From JASBTN01 sp965228805 (lineage in GTDB: Bacteria > Pseudomonadota > Alphaproteobacteria > Rhodobacterales > Rhodobacteraceae), in assembly GCF_965228805.1 (NCBI RefSeq), contig NZ_CBDDIE010000001.1:84563-148562 (forward strand): DNA of 64,000 nucleotides. Direction: 5' to 3'. The notes below the pieces were generated by a model. It had not been told where the DNA came from. It did not search any database and saw only the letters and a program-made list of their open reading frames with translations. Made by a program: the position numbers and the translations under genes. Shown one piece after another: positions 16,762-24,889 of the stretch (position 1 is the first letter of the stretch; the number at the start of each line of letters is the position of its first letter).

Positions 16762-17825
16762 TCCGCGCGGTTCCCCATGTGAGAGAGATGGCCGCCTATG
16801 CGTTGGCCGATCTTGGCGGCGAGGGGACCGTTTCCCTCGCCCAGAACGAAAGCGCCTTTCCGGCAAGCCCTGTGGCCATCGCGGCGGGGCAGGGGGTTTT
16901 GGAACAAATGCCTCTCTACCCCGATCCCGACTGGCCCGAGCTGCGCGCGGCGATTGCCGGGGTGCATGGGGTGGCAGCGGAAACGATCCTCTGCGGCGCG
17001 GGTTCGATGGAGTTGATCGGCTGCCTTATTCGCGCCTTTGCCGGGCCAGGCGACCGGGTGCTGGGCACGGATTACGGCTATGCCTATGTGGCGTCGGCGA
17101 CCGCGCAGGTGCAGGCGGATTACGTGAAGGCGCGGGAGGTCGATCTGACCGTCTCGGTCGATGATATCTTGTCCGCCGTCGCGCCGGAGACGCGCATTGT
17201 CTTCGTCTGCAACCCGGGCAATCCGACCGGCACGCTGATCCCGAATGCCGAGCTCATCCGCCTGCGCGACGCCCTGCCCGGCGACGTGCTGCTGGTGGTC
17301 GATCAGGCCTATGCGGAGTTTTCCGACGCCGCCGAAGACCCGGCCGAGATCTTCGCGCTGGTTGGGCGGGGCAACACGGTGGTCATGCGTACGTTTTCGA
17401 AAGCCTATGGGCTGGCGGGGGCGCGGGTTGGCTGGGGGGTGTTCCCGCCCGAAATCGCGGGTGAGGTGCGCAAGCTACTCAATCCCAACAATGTCTCGAT
17501 CCCGTCGCAGGCCATGGCGACTGCGGCGATGCTAGACCAGGCGCATATGCAGGACACCGTCGCGAAAACCGCCGCGATCCGCGACCGGTTTGCCGAGGGC
17601 TGTCGCGCGCTAGGGCTGGAGGTGGCACCGAGCCATACCAACTTCGTGCTGATCAGGTTTGCCTCCGTCGAGGCCGCGCAACAGGCCGATGCCGCTCTGC
17701 GCGCGGCGGGGCTGCTCATGCGCGGGATGGGGGGTTACGGCCTCGCCGATTGCCTGCGCGCGACGATCTGTGACGAGGCGGTGATGGACCGCTGCCTGGC
17801 TGTGTTGAAGGAGGTCACCCAATGA
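16758..17825 (+). CDS. PLP-dependent aminotransferase, class I/II (HisC-like)
   Basis: A 355-residue fold-type I aminotransferase. Recognisable elements are LAQNESAFPASP near the N-terminus, the CNPGNPTGT substrate/PLP block and TFSKAYGLAGARVGW, whose Lys forms the Schiff base with PLP. ATG 16758 is chosen because it overlaps the hyuB stop (ATGA). It resembles histidinol-phosphate aminotransferase but sits in a hydantoinase operon with no other his gene, so a catabolic amino-acid role is more likely. Confidence 0.85.
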   Translation: MIRAVPHVREMAAYALADLGGEGTVSLAQNESAFPASPVAIAAGQGVLEQMPLYPDPDWPELRAAIAGVHGVAAETILCGAGSMELIGCLIRAFAGPGDRVLGTDYGYAYVASATAQVQADYVKAREVDLTVSVDDILSAVAPETRIVFVCNPGNPTGTLIPNAELIRLRDALPGDVLLVVDQAYAEFSDAAEDPAEIFALVGRGNTVVMRTFSKAYGLAGARVGWGVFPPEIAGEVRKLLNPNNVSIPSQAMATAAMLDQAHMQDTVAKTAAIRDRFAEGCRALGLEVAPSHTNFVLIRFASVEAAQQADAALRAAGLLMRGMGGYGLADCLRATICDEAVMDRCLAVLKEVTQ

Positions 17826-18562
17826 CGTTCGAGACCCGAACCCGCGCTAAGATCGGCGTGTTGGTGCCCTTTACCAACACCAACCTGGAACCAGACATGA
17901 TGCTGATGCGCTGCCCGGACACGACCGTGCATTTCCAGCGCATGGGCGGCTATGATGTGGATGAAATCCCCGGGTCGGACCAGATGGCCGGGCTGGGGGC
18001 GTCGGATATCAGCCACGACCTGCGCATGATTTCGGGCGTGCGGCCGGACGTGGTGTTGTACGGCTGCACCTCGGCCACGCTGACCCATGGGCCGTCGTTT
18101 GACGCCCAGCTGGCCGAAGACATCAAGGCGGGATCGGGCGCGCTGTCGCTGACCGCCGCCGGGTCGCTGGTGGCCGCGATCCAGGCGCTGGGGGTCAGTA
18201 AGATCGGCTTCTCCTCGCCCTATCTGGGCGAGATCAACGTGCAGGCGATGGAGTTCCTGGCCCAGAACGGGACCCAGACGGTGAAATGCGCCGATGTGGG
18301 CCGCGAGCTGGGCAATTACGGGCAGGGTGAGCTGACCCCGGACGAGGTCTTTGACCTGGCATGCGAGGCGAACCACCCGGACGCCCAGGCGATCGTGCTG
18401 AGCTGCACCGACATGCGCTCGGTCGAGGCGGTGGCGCGGATCGAGGCGGCACTGGACAAGCCCGTGGTGACGTCCAATCAGGCGATGATGTTTGCACTGA
18501 TGCGTGCACTGGACCTGCCGCGTCACGCGGGCGTGCCGGGGCGGCTGTTCGACCTGCTGTAA
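17822..18562 (+). CDS. Asp/Glu/hydantoin racemase superfamily (maleate isomerase/AMDase-like)
   Basis: A 246-residue protein with two active-site Cys motifs, YGCTSAT (about residue 81) and LSCTDMRS (about residue 199). They are positioned as in maleate cis-trans isomerase, arylmalonate decarboxylase and related racemases. The N-terminus KIGVLVPFTNTNLEPDM matches the isomerase branch. The start overlaps the previous stop (ATGA). As last gene of the hyuAB operon it may racemise or isomerise a hydantoinase substrate or product. Confidence 0.85.
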   Translation: MTFETRTRAKIGVLVPFTNTNLEPDMMLMRCPDTTVHFQRMGGYDVDEIPGSDQMAGLGASDISHDLRMISGVRPDVVLYGCTSATLTHGPSFDAQLAEDIKAGSGALSLTAAGSLVAAIQALGVSKIGFSSPYLGEINVQAMEFLAQNGTQTVKCADVGRELGNYGQGELTPDEVFDLACEANHPDAQAIVLSCTDMRSVEAVARIEAALDKPVVTSNQAMMFALMRALDLPRHAGVPGRLFDLL

Positions 18563-18574
18563 GCAATGAGTGAC

Positions 18575-18695
18575 GCGCCCGACCCTGGGTGGGCGCGTCA
18601 CATCGGTGAAGTGGTGCAATGTGGTGGCACCAGTCGAAACGTGATTTGGTATTGAGACGTTGCCAAAGCGCCCTCCCGTGGGGAGGGTCGGGCGC
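18575..18695. repeat. REP-like inverted pair, copy A
   Basis: GCGCCCGACCC (from 18575, followed by TGGGTGGGCGC) and its reverse complement GGGTCGGGCGC (18685-18695, preceded by GCGCCCTCCCGTGGGGA) form two palindromic units in opposite orientation about 90 bases apart. The same pair occurs at 38400-38520. Both copies lie between the 3' ends of convergent operons. The first unit can fold (TGACGCGCCC/GGGCGCGTCA) but lacks a T-run. Confidence 0.7.
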
Positions 18696-18739
18696 GGCAC
18701 GGGCTTTCAGCCCGCGCCAAGGGGTGCATGGGTCACCCG

Positions 18740-20278
18740 TTACGGCTCTTCCGAGCCGATCTCCTCCTTGCGGCGCGCGATATAGGCGTCCAGCTCGTCG
18801 CGAATGGCCGGGTCCATCGCGGGGGCCTCGTATTCACGCAGGGCTTGTTGCCACAGCTCGGTCGCGCGGGTCAGCGCGGTCTTGGCCCCGGCAGCCTCCC
18901 AGGCGCCGTGGTTCTGCCAGTCGGACAGCATCGGCGCATAGAAGGCGGTTTCATAGCGCGCCATCGTGTGGTCGGTGCCGAAGAAATGCCCGCCGGTGGG
19001 CACGTCCTTGATCGCCTCCAGACCCAGCTCATCCTCATCGAACTTCAGCGGCTTCAGGAACTCCATCATGTTTTGCAGGATCTCCACATCCATGATGAAT
19101 TTCTCATAAGACGCGGTCAGCCCACCTTCGAGCCAGCCGGCCGCGTGATAGACCAGGTTGGCCCCGCCCAGCACCGCGCCCCAGGTGGCCATCATCGTCT
19201 CATACGCCGCCTGAAGGTCGACCACGTTCGAGGCGTTGGCGTTGGAGGTCCGGTAGGGAATGCCATAGCGGCGGCAGAGCTGGCCGGAGATCATGTTGGC
19301 CTTGCTGTTCTCCGGCGTGCCAAAGGCGGGCGCGCCGGATTTCATGTCCACATTCGAGGTAAAGGACCCATACATCACCGGCGTGCCGGGGTTGACCAGC
19401 TGGGTCAGGGTCACGCCAAAGAGCGCCTCGGCATTCTGCTGGGCGAGGGCGGCGGGCAGGGTGACCGGGGTCATGGCGCCCATCAGGGTAAAGGGGGTGA
19501 TCGTGACCGGCTGACCGTGTTCGGCCATGGCGATCAGCCCGTCGCCCATCGCATCGTCGAACAGGCGGGGGGAGTTGACCGAGATGATGGTGATCACGCC
19601 AGGGTCATCCCGCATCTGTTCCGGCGTCATGCCGCGCGCGATGGCCATCATGTTGATCCCGTCCATCGCCCGGCCCCGACCGATGGCGGTGGCGTGGAAG
19701 CTGAGGTCGGAATAGGTCAGGTTGGCGTTATAGGTGTCCAGGTGCCGGTTGTTGGCGGGCATTTCCTGCGGCGCGGTGACCTGGTTGCCGATCAGGTGCA
19801 CGGCGTTGAAGTGATGCGCGAGCTTGATGAAGTTGCAGTAGTCTTCGTAATTGCCCGCGCGCCGCCCGTTCACGCAGTCATGCACATTGGGCGGCCCGGC
19901 GACGAGGCCGAAGTTCACGTTATTGCCGCCGAGGGTAATGCGTTTCGCCGGGTTGCGCGAGGTGAGGGTAAAGGTCTCCGGCACCGTCTTCAGTGCTTCG
20001 TTGACCAGGCTTTCATCGATGCGGATCGTCTTGGTGTCGCGGTCGACGATGGCGCCCGCGTCTTCGAACAGGTCCATGACATTGTCGCCCATGACGCGGA
20101 TCCCGGCCTCCGACAGGATGCGCATGGAGGTCTGGTGCAGCTTCTCGAGCTGGTCGGCGTCCAACAGCTCCATCTTCGGGGCGGTGTTGATCACGTTCTG
20201 CCAGGGCAGCTGCTGAATACCGCCGCCGGAGCGGGTGGATTTGCCGCGGCGGCCGCCGCCACGTCTTTCACGGGCCAT
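18740..20278 (-). CDS. Trimethylamine methyltransferase (MttB) family protein, non-pyrrolysine
   Basis: A 512-residue member of the MttB superfamily. ATG 20278 is used because it lies two bases after the preceding gene's stop; 21 further upstream codons are open but overlap that gene. The family core (LHQTSMRILSEAGIRV, FGLVAGPPNVHD, MVYGSFTSNVDMKSG-like, TSNANASNVVDLQAAYE) is present and the frame has no internal amber codon, unlike the pyrrolysine enzymes of methanogens. Pyl-less members include glycine betaine:corrinoid methyltransferases. No corrinoid protein gene is nearby, so the methyl acceptor is open. It is the last gene of the sox operon. Confidence 0.85.
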   Translation of the reverse strand: MARERRGGGRRGKSTRSGGGIQQLPWQNVINTAPKMELLDADQLEKLHQTSMRILSEAGIRVMGDNVMDLFEDAGAIVDRDTKTIRIDESLVNEALKTVPETFTLTSRNPAKRITLGGNNVNFGLVAGPPNVHDCVNGRRAGNYEDYCNFIKLAHHFNAVHLIGNQVTAPQEMPANNRHLDTYNANLTYSDLSFHATAIGRGRAMDGINMMAIARGMTPEQMRDDPGVITIISVNSPRLFDDAMGDGLIAMAEHGQPVTITPFTLMGAMTPVTLPAALAQQNAEALFGVTLTQLVNPGTPVMYGSFTSNVDMKSGAPAFGTPENSKANMISGQLCRRYGIPYRTSNANASNVVDLQAAYETMMATWGAVLGGANLVYHAAGWLEGGLTASYEKFIMDVEILQNMMEFLKPLKFDEDELGLEAIKDVPTGGHFFGTDHTMARYETAFYAPMLSDWQNHGAWEAAGAKTALTRATELWQQALREYEAPAMDPAIRDELDAYIARRKEEIGSEEP

Positions 20279-20280
20279 GT

Positions 20281-21246
20281 TCAATATCCTCGTTCGGGAT
20301 TGACGATGTTCGACAGCGCTTCGCCCTTGCGATAGCGCCACAGGTTTTCGGAAAACATCTCGACCGATTTCAGGTCCCAGCCGTCATAGACGGACGAGCA
20401 ATGCGGCGTGATGATCACGTTGTCGAAACCCCAGAGCACGTGGTCGGCGGGCAGGGGTTCGATGGAGAAGACATCGAGCGCGGCGCCCCGGATCGTGCCG
20501 GTTTCAAGGGCGTTTACCAGTGGGGCCTCGTCGATCACGCCACCGCGGGAGACGTCGACGATCACGGCGTCAGGTTTCATCGCGGCGAAGGCGGCGGCGT
20601 TCACCAGCCCCCGGGTGCTGTCCAGAAGGGGCACGCAGGCGACGATGATATCGGCGCGGGGCCAGAGGTCGGGCAGGGCCTGCATCCCATGGACCTCATC
20701 CACGTTGGGCGTGTCCTTGGGCCGGGCGCGTACGCCGATTGTGGTGAGCCCCAGCGCCTTCATGCGCGCAGCCACCGCCATGCCGGTCTGACCCAGGCCC
20801 AGGATCAGCACGGTCTTGCCGTCGATCGGTTCGACCTTGCCGGAAATCCACTCGCGGCGGGTTTGAGCGGCCCGGAATCCCGGCAGGTCGAGCGCGAAGT
20901 GAAACAGCGCGCCCATGGCGTATTGCGCCATCATGTCGGCTGCCACGCCGGCCGAGTTGGTAACGGTCAGGGTGTCGGGATCCCAGGGGTTCATGTGGTC
21001 GGTGCCCGAACCTCCGACCGAGACCCATTTGACCGTGGGCGCGTCGATCAGCGCCTGGCGCGGGAAGCTCGGCGTGCCCCCAAACCGCACGGAATAGATC
21101 ACCTCGGCACCAGTGTCCGCGATCATTGCGGGCAGGGCCTCGTAGCTGTCGCAGGTGTGGATCTCCAGGTCCGGGTGGCCTTTGGCCAGAACCTCGCGCG
21201 AGGCGTCCGGGTTGTCGGTGTGCAGGATGGTGACGGGGGTTTTCAT
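20281..21246 (-). CDS. D-isomer-specific 2-hydroxyacid dehydrogenase
   Basis: A 321-residue NAD(P)-dependent dehydrogenase. The Rossmann motif VLILGLGQTGMAV is near residue 145. Catalytic Arg is in VDVSRGGVIDE and catalytic His in IITPHCSS. These enzymes interconvert 2-oxoacids and D-2-hydroxyacids. The start overlaps the soxG stop by four bases and the mttB-like gene follows after two bases, so it is part of the sox operon. Substrate unknown; glyoxylate or hydroxypyruvate from glycine metabolism would fit the context. Confidence 0.88.
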   Translation of the reverse strand: MKTPVTILHTDNPDASREVLAKGHPDLEIHTCDSYEALPAMIADTGAEVIYSVRFGGTPSFPRQALIDAPTVKWVSVGGSGTDHMNPWDPDTLTVTNSAGVAADMMAQYAMGALFHFALDLPGFRAAQTRREWISGKVEPIDGKTVLILGLGQTGMAVAARMKALGLTTIGVRARPKDTPNVDEVHGMQALPDLWPRADIIVACVPLLDSTRGLVNAAAFAAMKPDAVIVDVSRGGVIDEAPLVNALETGTIRGAALDVFSIEPLPADHVLWGFDNVIITPHCSSVYDGWDLKSVEMFSENLWRYRKGEALSNIVNPERGY

Positions 21247-21782
21247 GAGGCAAATTCCTGTGCTGCGGTGGCGACAGCATTGGCAAAAAACGCCGTGGCG
21301 GCAATGTCGAAGAGGACCGAAAAACCTGCGGCGCCGTCGCGGGTGTCGCGCCAGGTCACCGCCTCGACGTATCCCACACGGGTTTGGGCGATCTGGCCGT
21401 CCGCAAAGGCGCGGGGTGACAGGTCGACCGGGCAGATCTTTGCCATCAGATCGTCAAGGCGCGGGCCGGACAGGTGCATCCAGGCCCAGGTCTCCTCGCG
21501 CCAGGCGTCATAGCCTTTTACCCCCCCGGCCCCCTGCCATGCGGCGCGCAAGCCATCGGCGTTCTCGATCACCAGCAGATCCTCGCGGCCCAGGCGCAGG
21601 ATGCCGTTTGCCATGCGGTTCACCTCTGGCAGGTCCAGGTCTTGCGCCGCCAGCCAATCGGCGGAGCCGCGCCCCTTGAGGCCGAAGCGGGGCAGGGGGG
21701 TGAGGTCGGTCAGCGTGACCGGGCCGGTGGTCAGGGGCGTGCCCTCGGCAGCGCCACCGGGTTGAAGCGGATAGCAGCGCAT
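21243..21782 (-). CDS. soxG: Sarcosine oxidase gamma subunit
   Basis: A 179-residue SoxG-like subunit with the short GcvT-related fold (LTDLTPLPRFGLKGRGSADWLA ... HLSGPRLDDLMAKICPVDLSPRAF). ATG 21782 lies two bases after the soxA stop; a longer frame that overlaps soxA is discarded. SoxG completes the alpha-beta-gamma-delta heterotetramer and packs against the folate-binding alpha subunit. Similarity is weaker than for alpha and beta, but order and length are right. Confidence 0.8.
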   Translation of the reverse strand: MRCYPLQPGGAAEGTPLTTGPVTLTDLTPLPRFGLKGRGSADWLAAQDLDLPEVNRMANGILRLGREDLLVIENADGLRAAWQGAGGVKGYDAWREETWAWMHLSGPRLDDLMAKICPVDLSPRAFADGQIAQTRVGYVEAVTWRDTRDGAAGFSVLFDIAATAFFANAVATAAQEFAS

Positions 21783-21784
21783 GA

Positions 21785-24625
21785 TCACACCTCCTGCCGC
21801 GTATTTTCGGGATCGAAGAAGGCATGCGGGCCGACCGGCACCGTCACCCGCGCGCCGTTTCGGCATTTCACCGTGACGGGCGTGCCCAGGTCGGCATCGC
21901 GTCCATCCACATAGGCCAGCGCGATGTGCTTGCCCAAGGTGGGCGAGTAGAGCACCGAGGTCACATGGCCCACCGGCTCCTCGTCCCTGAGCACCAGGCA
22001 GCTTTCGCCGGGGATATCGCCGCCGTCGAAGCTCAGCCCGACCAGCTTGCGCGGCAGGCCCTTGTTGCGGCGCATTTCAATCGCGCGTTTGCCGACGAAG
22101 AAGGGTTTGGTTTTCGAAATCGCCCAGCCGAAGCCCAGCTCATCCGGCGAGGTCAGCGCATCGGTGTCCTGACCGATCAGGATGTGACCCTTTTCCAGGC
22201 GCAGGATGCGGCTGGCCTCCAGCCCGTAGGGGCGCAGACCGACGGGGTCGCCCGCCGCCAGGATCGCGTCCCAGAGCGTCTTTGCCTGGCTCGATGGGCA
22301 GTGGAGTTCGTAACTCAGCTCGCCAGTAAAGCCGATCCGCATCGCGCGCACGGGCACGCCCGCGACCGTGCCGGAACGACCGTCGAGATAGGCGAAGCCG
22401 TCGCGGCTGAAGTCAATGTCGCTCTCCAGCCGCCCCACCACCTCACGCGCCTTCGGGCCGGTGATGTTGAAGCCGGAGAAGGCGGAGGTCACGTTCAGCA
22501 CATCCACGTCCAGCCGCCACTGCGCATTCCAGAACAGCATATCCGCATAGACCCGCGCGACCGCGCCGGTGGTGGCGGTGACGTAGTACATATCCTCGGC
22601 CAGGCGATAGGCGACGCCGTCGTCGATGACAGTGCCCATTTCATTGGTCATCAGGCAGTAGCGGCAGCGGCCCACGGGCTGTTTCTTGTAGGCCATGGTA
22701 TAGATGCGGTTGAGGAATTCGCCCGCATCCGGCCCGCGCACTTCAAGCCCGCCGAGGGTCGAGACATCGAGCACACCGACCCCTTCACGCACCGCGCGCA
22801 CCTCTTCTTCGATCAGCCGTTCGGCATCCGCTTTGGGTCCGTAGAAATAGGGCCGCCACCAGGCGCCCACGGGCCGCATGTCGGCGCCCAGGCGCAGGTG
22901 TTCCTGGTGCAGGGCAGACCGCCGTTCAGCCGGGTGGTGGTGGCCGGACAGCACGCCCAGCGTCTCGGGCGCGAAGGGCGGGCGGGCGGTGGTCACGCCG
23001 GTCTGGGCGATGGTGCGGTCGGTGGATTTCGCCACGATCCGCGCGGTGGCCAGCGCCGAGTGGCGGCCCTGGCTCGGCCCCATGCCGACCGTGGTGAAAC
23101 GCTTGATCAGCTCCAGCTCGCGGTAGCCTTCCTTGGTGGCGTTCTGCAGGTCCTTGACCTGGATATCCTCGTCGCGGTCCACGAAATCCTTGCCCGTGGG
23201 GTGGGGGGAGATTTGCGGTTCGAAATTGGCCAGCGCGGCTTCGGGGTCGGCCACAGGGGGCACGTCGCGGGTGGGCAGGGCGAGGCGAGAGAGCGCCCTT
23301 TGCGCCACGATCTGGGCGTCGGTCATCACCGCCTCGGCCCCCACCGCGCCATTGACGCTGCCGGAAACGCCCAGAGGTGCCTCGGGCAGGGTCAGCGAGA
23401 AACGCGCGGTCGCATCGTCATAGCCCAGTTTCGCGCCCGCCTGGCAGGGCAGTTGCCACATGGGGGCGCTGCCCACCGAGATCACCACGAGGTCGCAGGC
23501 GATACGCGCACCCTCGACGGTGACACCGGTCACGCGGCGCTTGCCGTGAGCTTCGGAGATCGTACCGGTGCGGATGTCGACGCCATTCTGGCGCAGGGTG
23601 TCGGCGGTGTCTCCGCCCGAGCCTCCGGGGCGGGGGTCCACCACGGCGGCGACCTCCACCCCTGCCTCCAGCAGGTCCAGCGCCACGCGGTAGCCGTCGG
23701 GATTGGCGGCCAGCACCACGGCGCGTTGGCCGGGTTTGACCGCGTAATGGCGCATGAGCCGCTGCACGGCGGAACCGAGTAGAATGCCCGGCAGGTCATT
23801 GTTGCGGAAGACGGCGGGCTGTTCGATGCAGCCGGTGGCCAGGATGACCTCGCGCGCGCGGGTCTTGTAGAGCTTGTTGCCCTGGATAAGCGGTAGCCAA
23901 TTGTCCTCGAACCAACCGTTCACCAGTGTATGGGTCATGACGCGCAGGCTCTCGCAGGCCTTGGCGCGGGTCAGCAGGTCGGGCAGGATCGCGTCCCCAC
24001 CACGCCGGTAGGTGAGCGCACCGCCCAGGTCCGGCTCCATCTCGGCCAGGATCACATCGGCGCCCGCCTCGGCGGCCTCGATGGCGGCGGTCAGACCGGC
24101 CAGACCGCCGCCCACGACCAGGACATCACAGAAGAGATTGGCCTTTTCGAAGTCCTGATGCGCGGCCTTTGTGTCCAGCACGCCCAGGCCCGCTTTCTTG
24201 CGGATGAGCGGCTCCCAGAACTTCAGCCAGCTGTTTCGAGTGGGCCCCATGAAGGTGCGGTAATAGAAGCCCACCGGCATGAAGCGACCGAGCTTGTCCA
24301 TGAAGGCATCACGGTCGCGCGCGAGGCTGCCGTTCACGTTCTGGGCGGTCACCGTCAGCCCCTCGGAAATCTGATGACGGTCGGCCTGCACGTTGGGGTC
24401 GGACGGCAGCTGCACCAGCGTATCGGCCTCCGCCCCGGCCATGGACATGAGCCCCCTCGGGCGGTGGTATTTGAAACTGCGCGACAGCATCCATTGGTCG
24501 TTGGCAGCGAGCGCCGAGGCGATCACATCGCCCTTCAGCCCGGTGAAATGCTGACCTTCGAAGGTGAAGCTCACTGGCGCATTTCGGTCGATGCGCGAGC
24601 CGTATGGGGCGGGCAGGCGGGTCAT
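21785..24625 (-). CDS. soxA: Sarcosine oxidase alpha subunit family protein
   Basis: A 946-residue alpha subunit. The N-terminal part (FTFEGQHFTGLKGDVIASALAAND, SFKYHRPRG) is the ferredoxin-like domain. The NAD-binding domain carries VVGGGLAGLTAAIEAAEAG near residue 170 and a second dinucleotide region follows. From about residue 590 the sequence turns into a GcvT-like aminomethyltransferase domain (RRSALHQEHLRLGADMRPVG ... GFNITGPKAREVV ... GELSYELHCP), which transfers the released methyl to tetrahydrofolate. Its ATG overlaps the soxD stop. The enzyme demethylates sarcosine to glycine in the cytoplasm; the exact N-methyl substrate here is not proven. Confidence 0.93.
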   Translation of the reverse strand: MTRLPAPYGSRIDRNAPVSFTFEGQHFTGLKGDVIASALAANDQWMLSRSFKYHRPRGLMSMAGAEADTLVQLPSDPNVQADRHQISEGLTVTAQNVNGSLARDRDAFMDKLGRFMPVGFYYRTFMGPTRNSWLKFWEPLIRKKAGLGVLDTKAAHQDFEKANLFCDVLVVGGGLAGLTAAIEAAEAGADVILAEMEPDLGGALTYRRGGDAILPDLLTRAKACESLRVMTHTLVNGWFEDNWLPLIQGNKLYKTRAREVILATGCIEQPAVFRNNDLPGILLGSAVQRLMRHYAVKPGQRAVVLAANPDGYRVALDLLEAGVEVAAVVDPRPGGSGGDTADTLRQNGVDIRTGTISEAHGKRRVTGVTVEGARIACDLVVISVGSAPMWQLPCQAGAKLGYDDATARFSLTLPEAPLGVSGSVNGAVGAEAVMTDAQIVAQRALSRLALPTRDVPPVADPEAALANFEPQISPHPTGKDFVDRDEDIQVKDLQNATKEGYRELELIKRFTTVGMGPSQGRHSALATARIVAKSTDRTIAQTGVTTARPPFAPETLGVLSGHHHPAERRSALHQEHLRLGADMRPVGAWWRPYFYGPKADAERLIEEEVRAVREGVGVLDVSTLGGLEVRGPDAGEFLNRIYTMAYKKQPVGRCRYCLMTNEMGTVIDDGVAYRLAEDMYYVTATTGAVARVYADMLFWNAQWRLDVDVLNVTSAFSGFNITGPKAREVVGRLESDIDFSRDGFAYLDGRSGTVAGVPVRAMRIGFTGELSYELHCPSSQAKTLWDAILAAGDPVGLRPYGLEASRILRLEKGHILIGQDTDALTSPDELGFGWAISKTKPFFVGKRAIEMRRNKGLPRKLVGLSFDGGDIPGESCLVLRDEEPVGHVTSVLYSPTLGKHIALAYVDGRDADLGTPVTVKCRNGARVTVPVGPHAFFDPENTRQEV

Positions 24626-24888
24626 GCGCGGGCCTCCAGATCAGCGGGATCGAAGGTGCGGATCACCTCGTTCGTGGTGGCGTGGCGTTCGGCCAGGAAG
24701 AAGTAGTTCGAGGGCACGTGGCGCCACCATTCGGTGATGACCCCGGTCGAATTGTCGGCGCGAAACAGGTGGCGGGCCCAGTCCTGATCGGAGGTCGTGG
24801 CCGGGTCCGGGTCGGGTTTCACGGGCCCGAAACACTGGAATTCGTTGATATTGCGCGGGCCGTTCATCGGGCAGGTGAGGATCTTCAT
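24622..24888 (-). CDS. soxD: Sarcosine oxidase delta subunit, lacking two zinc ligands
   Basis: An 88-residue SoxD. ATG 24888 lies directly after the soxB stop, and the stop overlaps soxA (ATGA). The N-terminus ILTCPMNGPRNINEF and the EWWRH block are family features. Characterised delta subunits bind zinc through Cys6, Cys9, a His and a Cys near 59 and 63. Here Cys6 and His57 are kept, but position 9 is Asn and the second Cys is replaced by Asn61. The zinc site is therefore probably lost, marking a divergent paralogue. Confidence 0.85.
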   Translation of the reverse strand: MKILTCPMNGPRNINEFQCFGPVKPDPDPATTSDQDWARHLFRADNSTGVITEWWRHVPSNYFFLAERHATTNEVIRTFDPADLEARA

Positions 24889-24889
24889 A

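Noticed and set aside
18571..18600. Intrinsic terminator after the racemase-like gene
   Set aside because: The stem is strong but no T-run follows; it is better described as part of the REP-like pair.
18740..20278. Pyrrolysine-containing MttB
   Set aside because: The frame has no internal amber codon, and no Pyl biosynthesis genes are seen.
21824..23782. Long plus-strand frame opposite soxA (652 codons)
   Set aside because: High-GC antisense artefact rich in His/Gly/Arg/Gln; the soxA sequence on the other strand is unmistakable.
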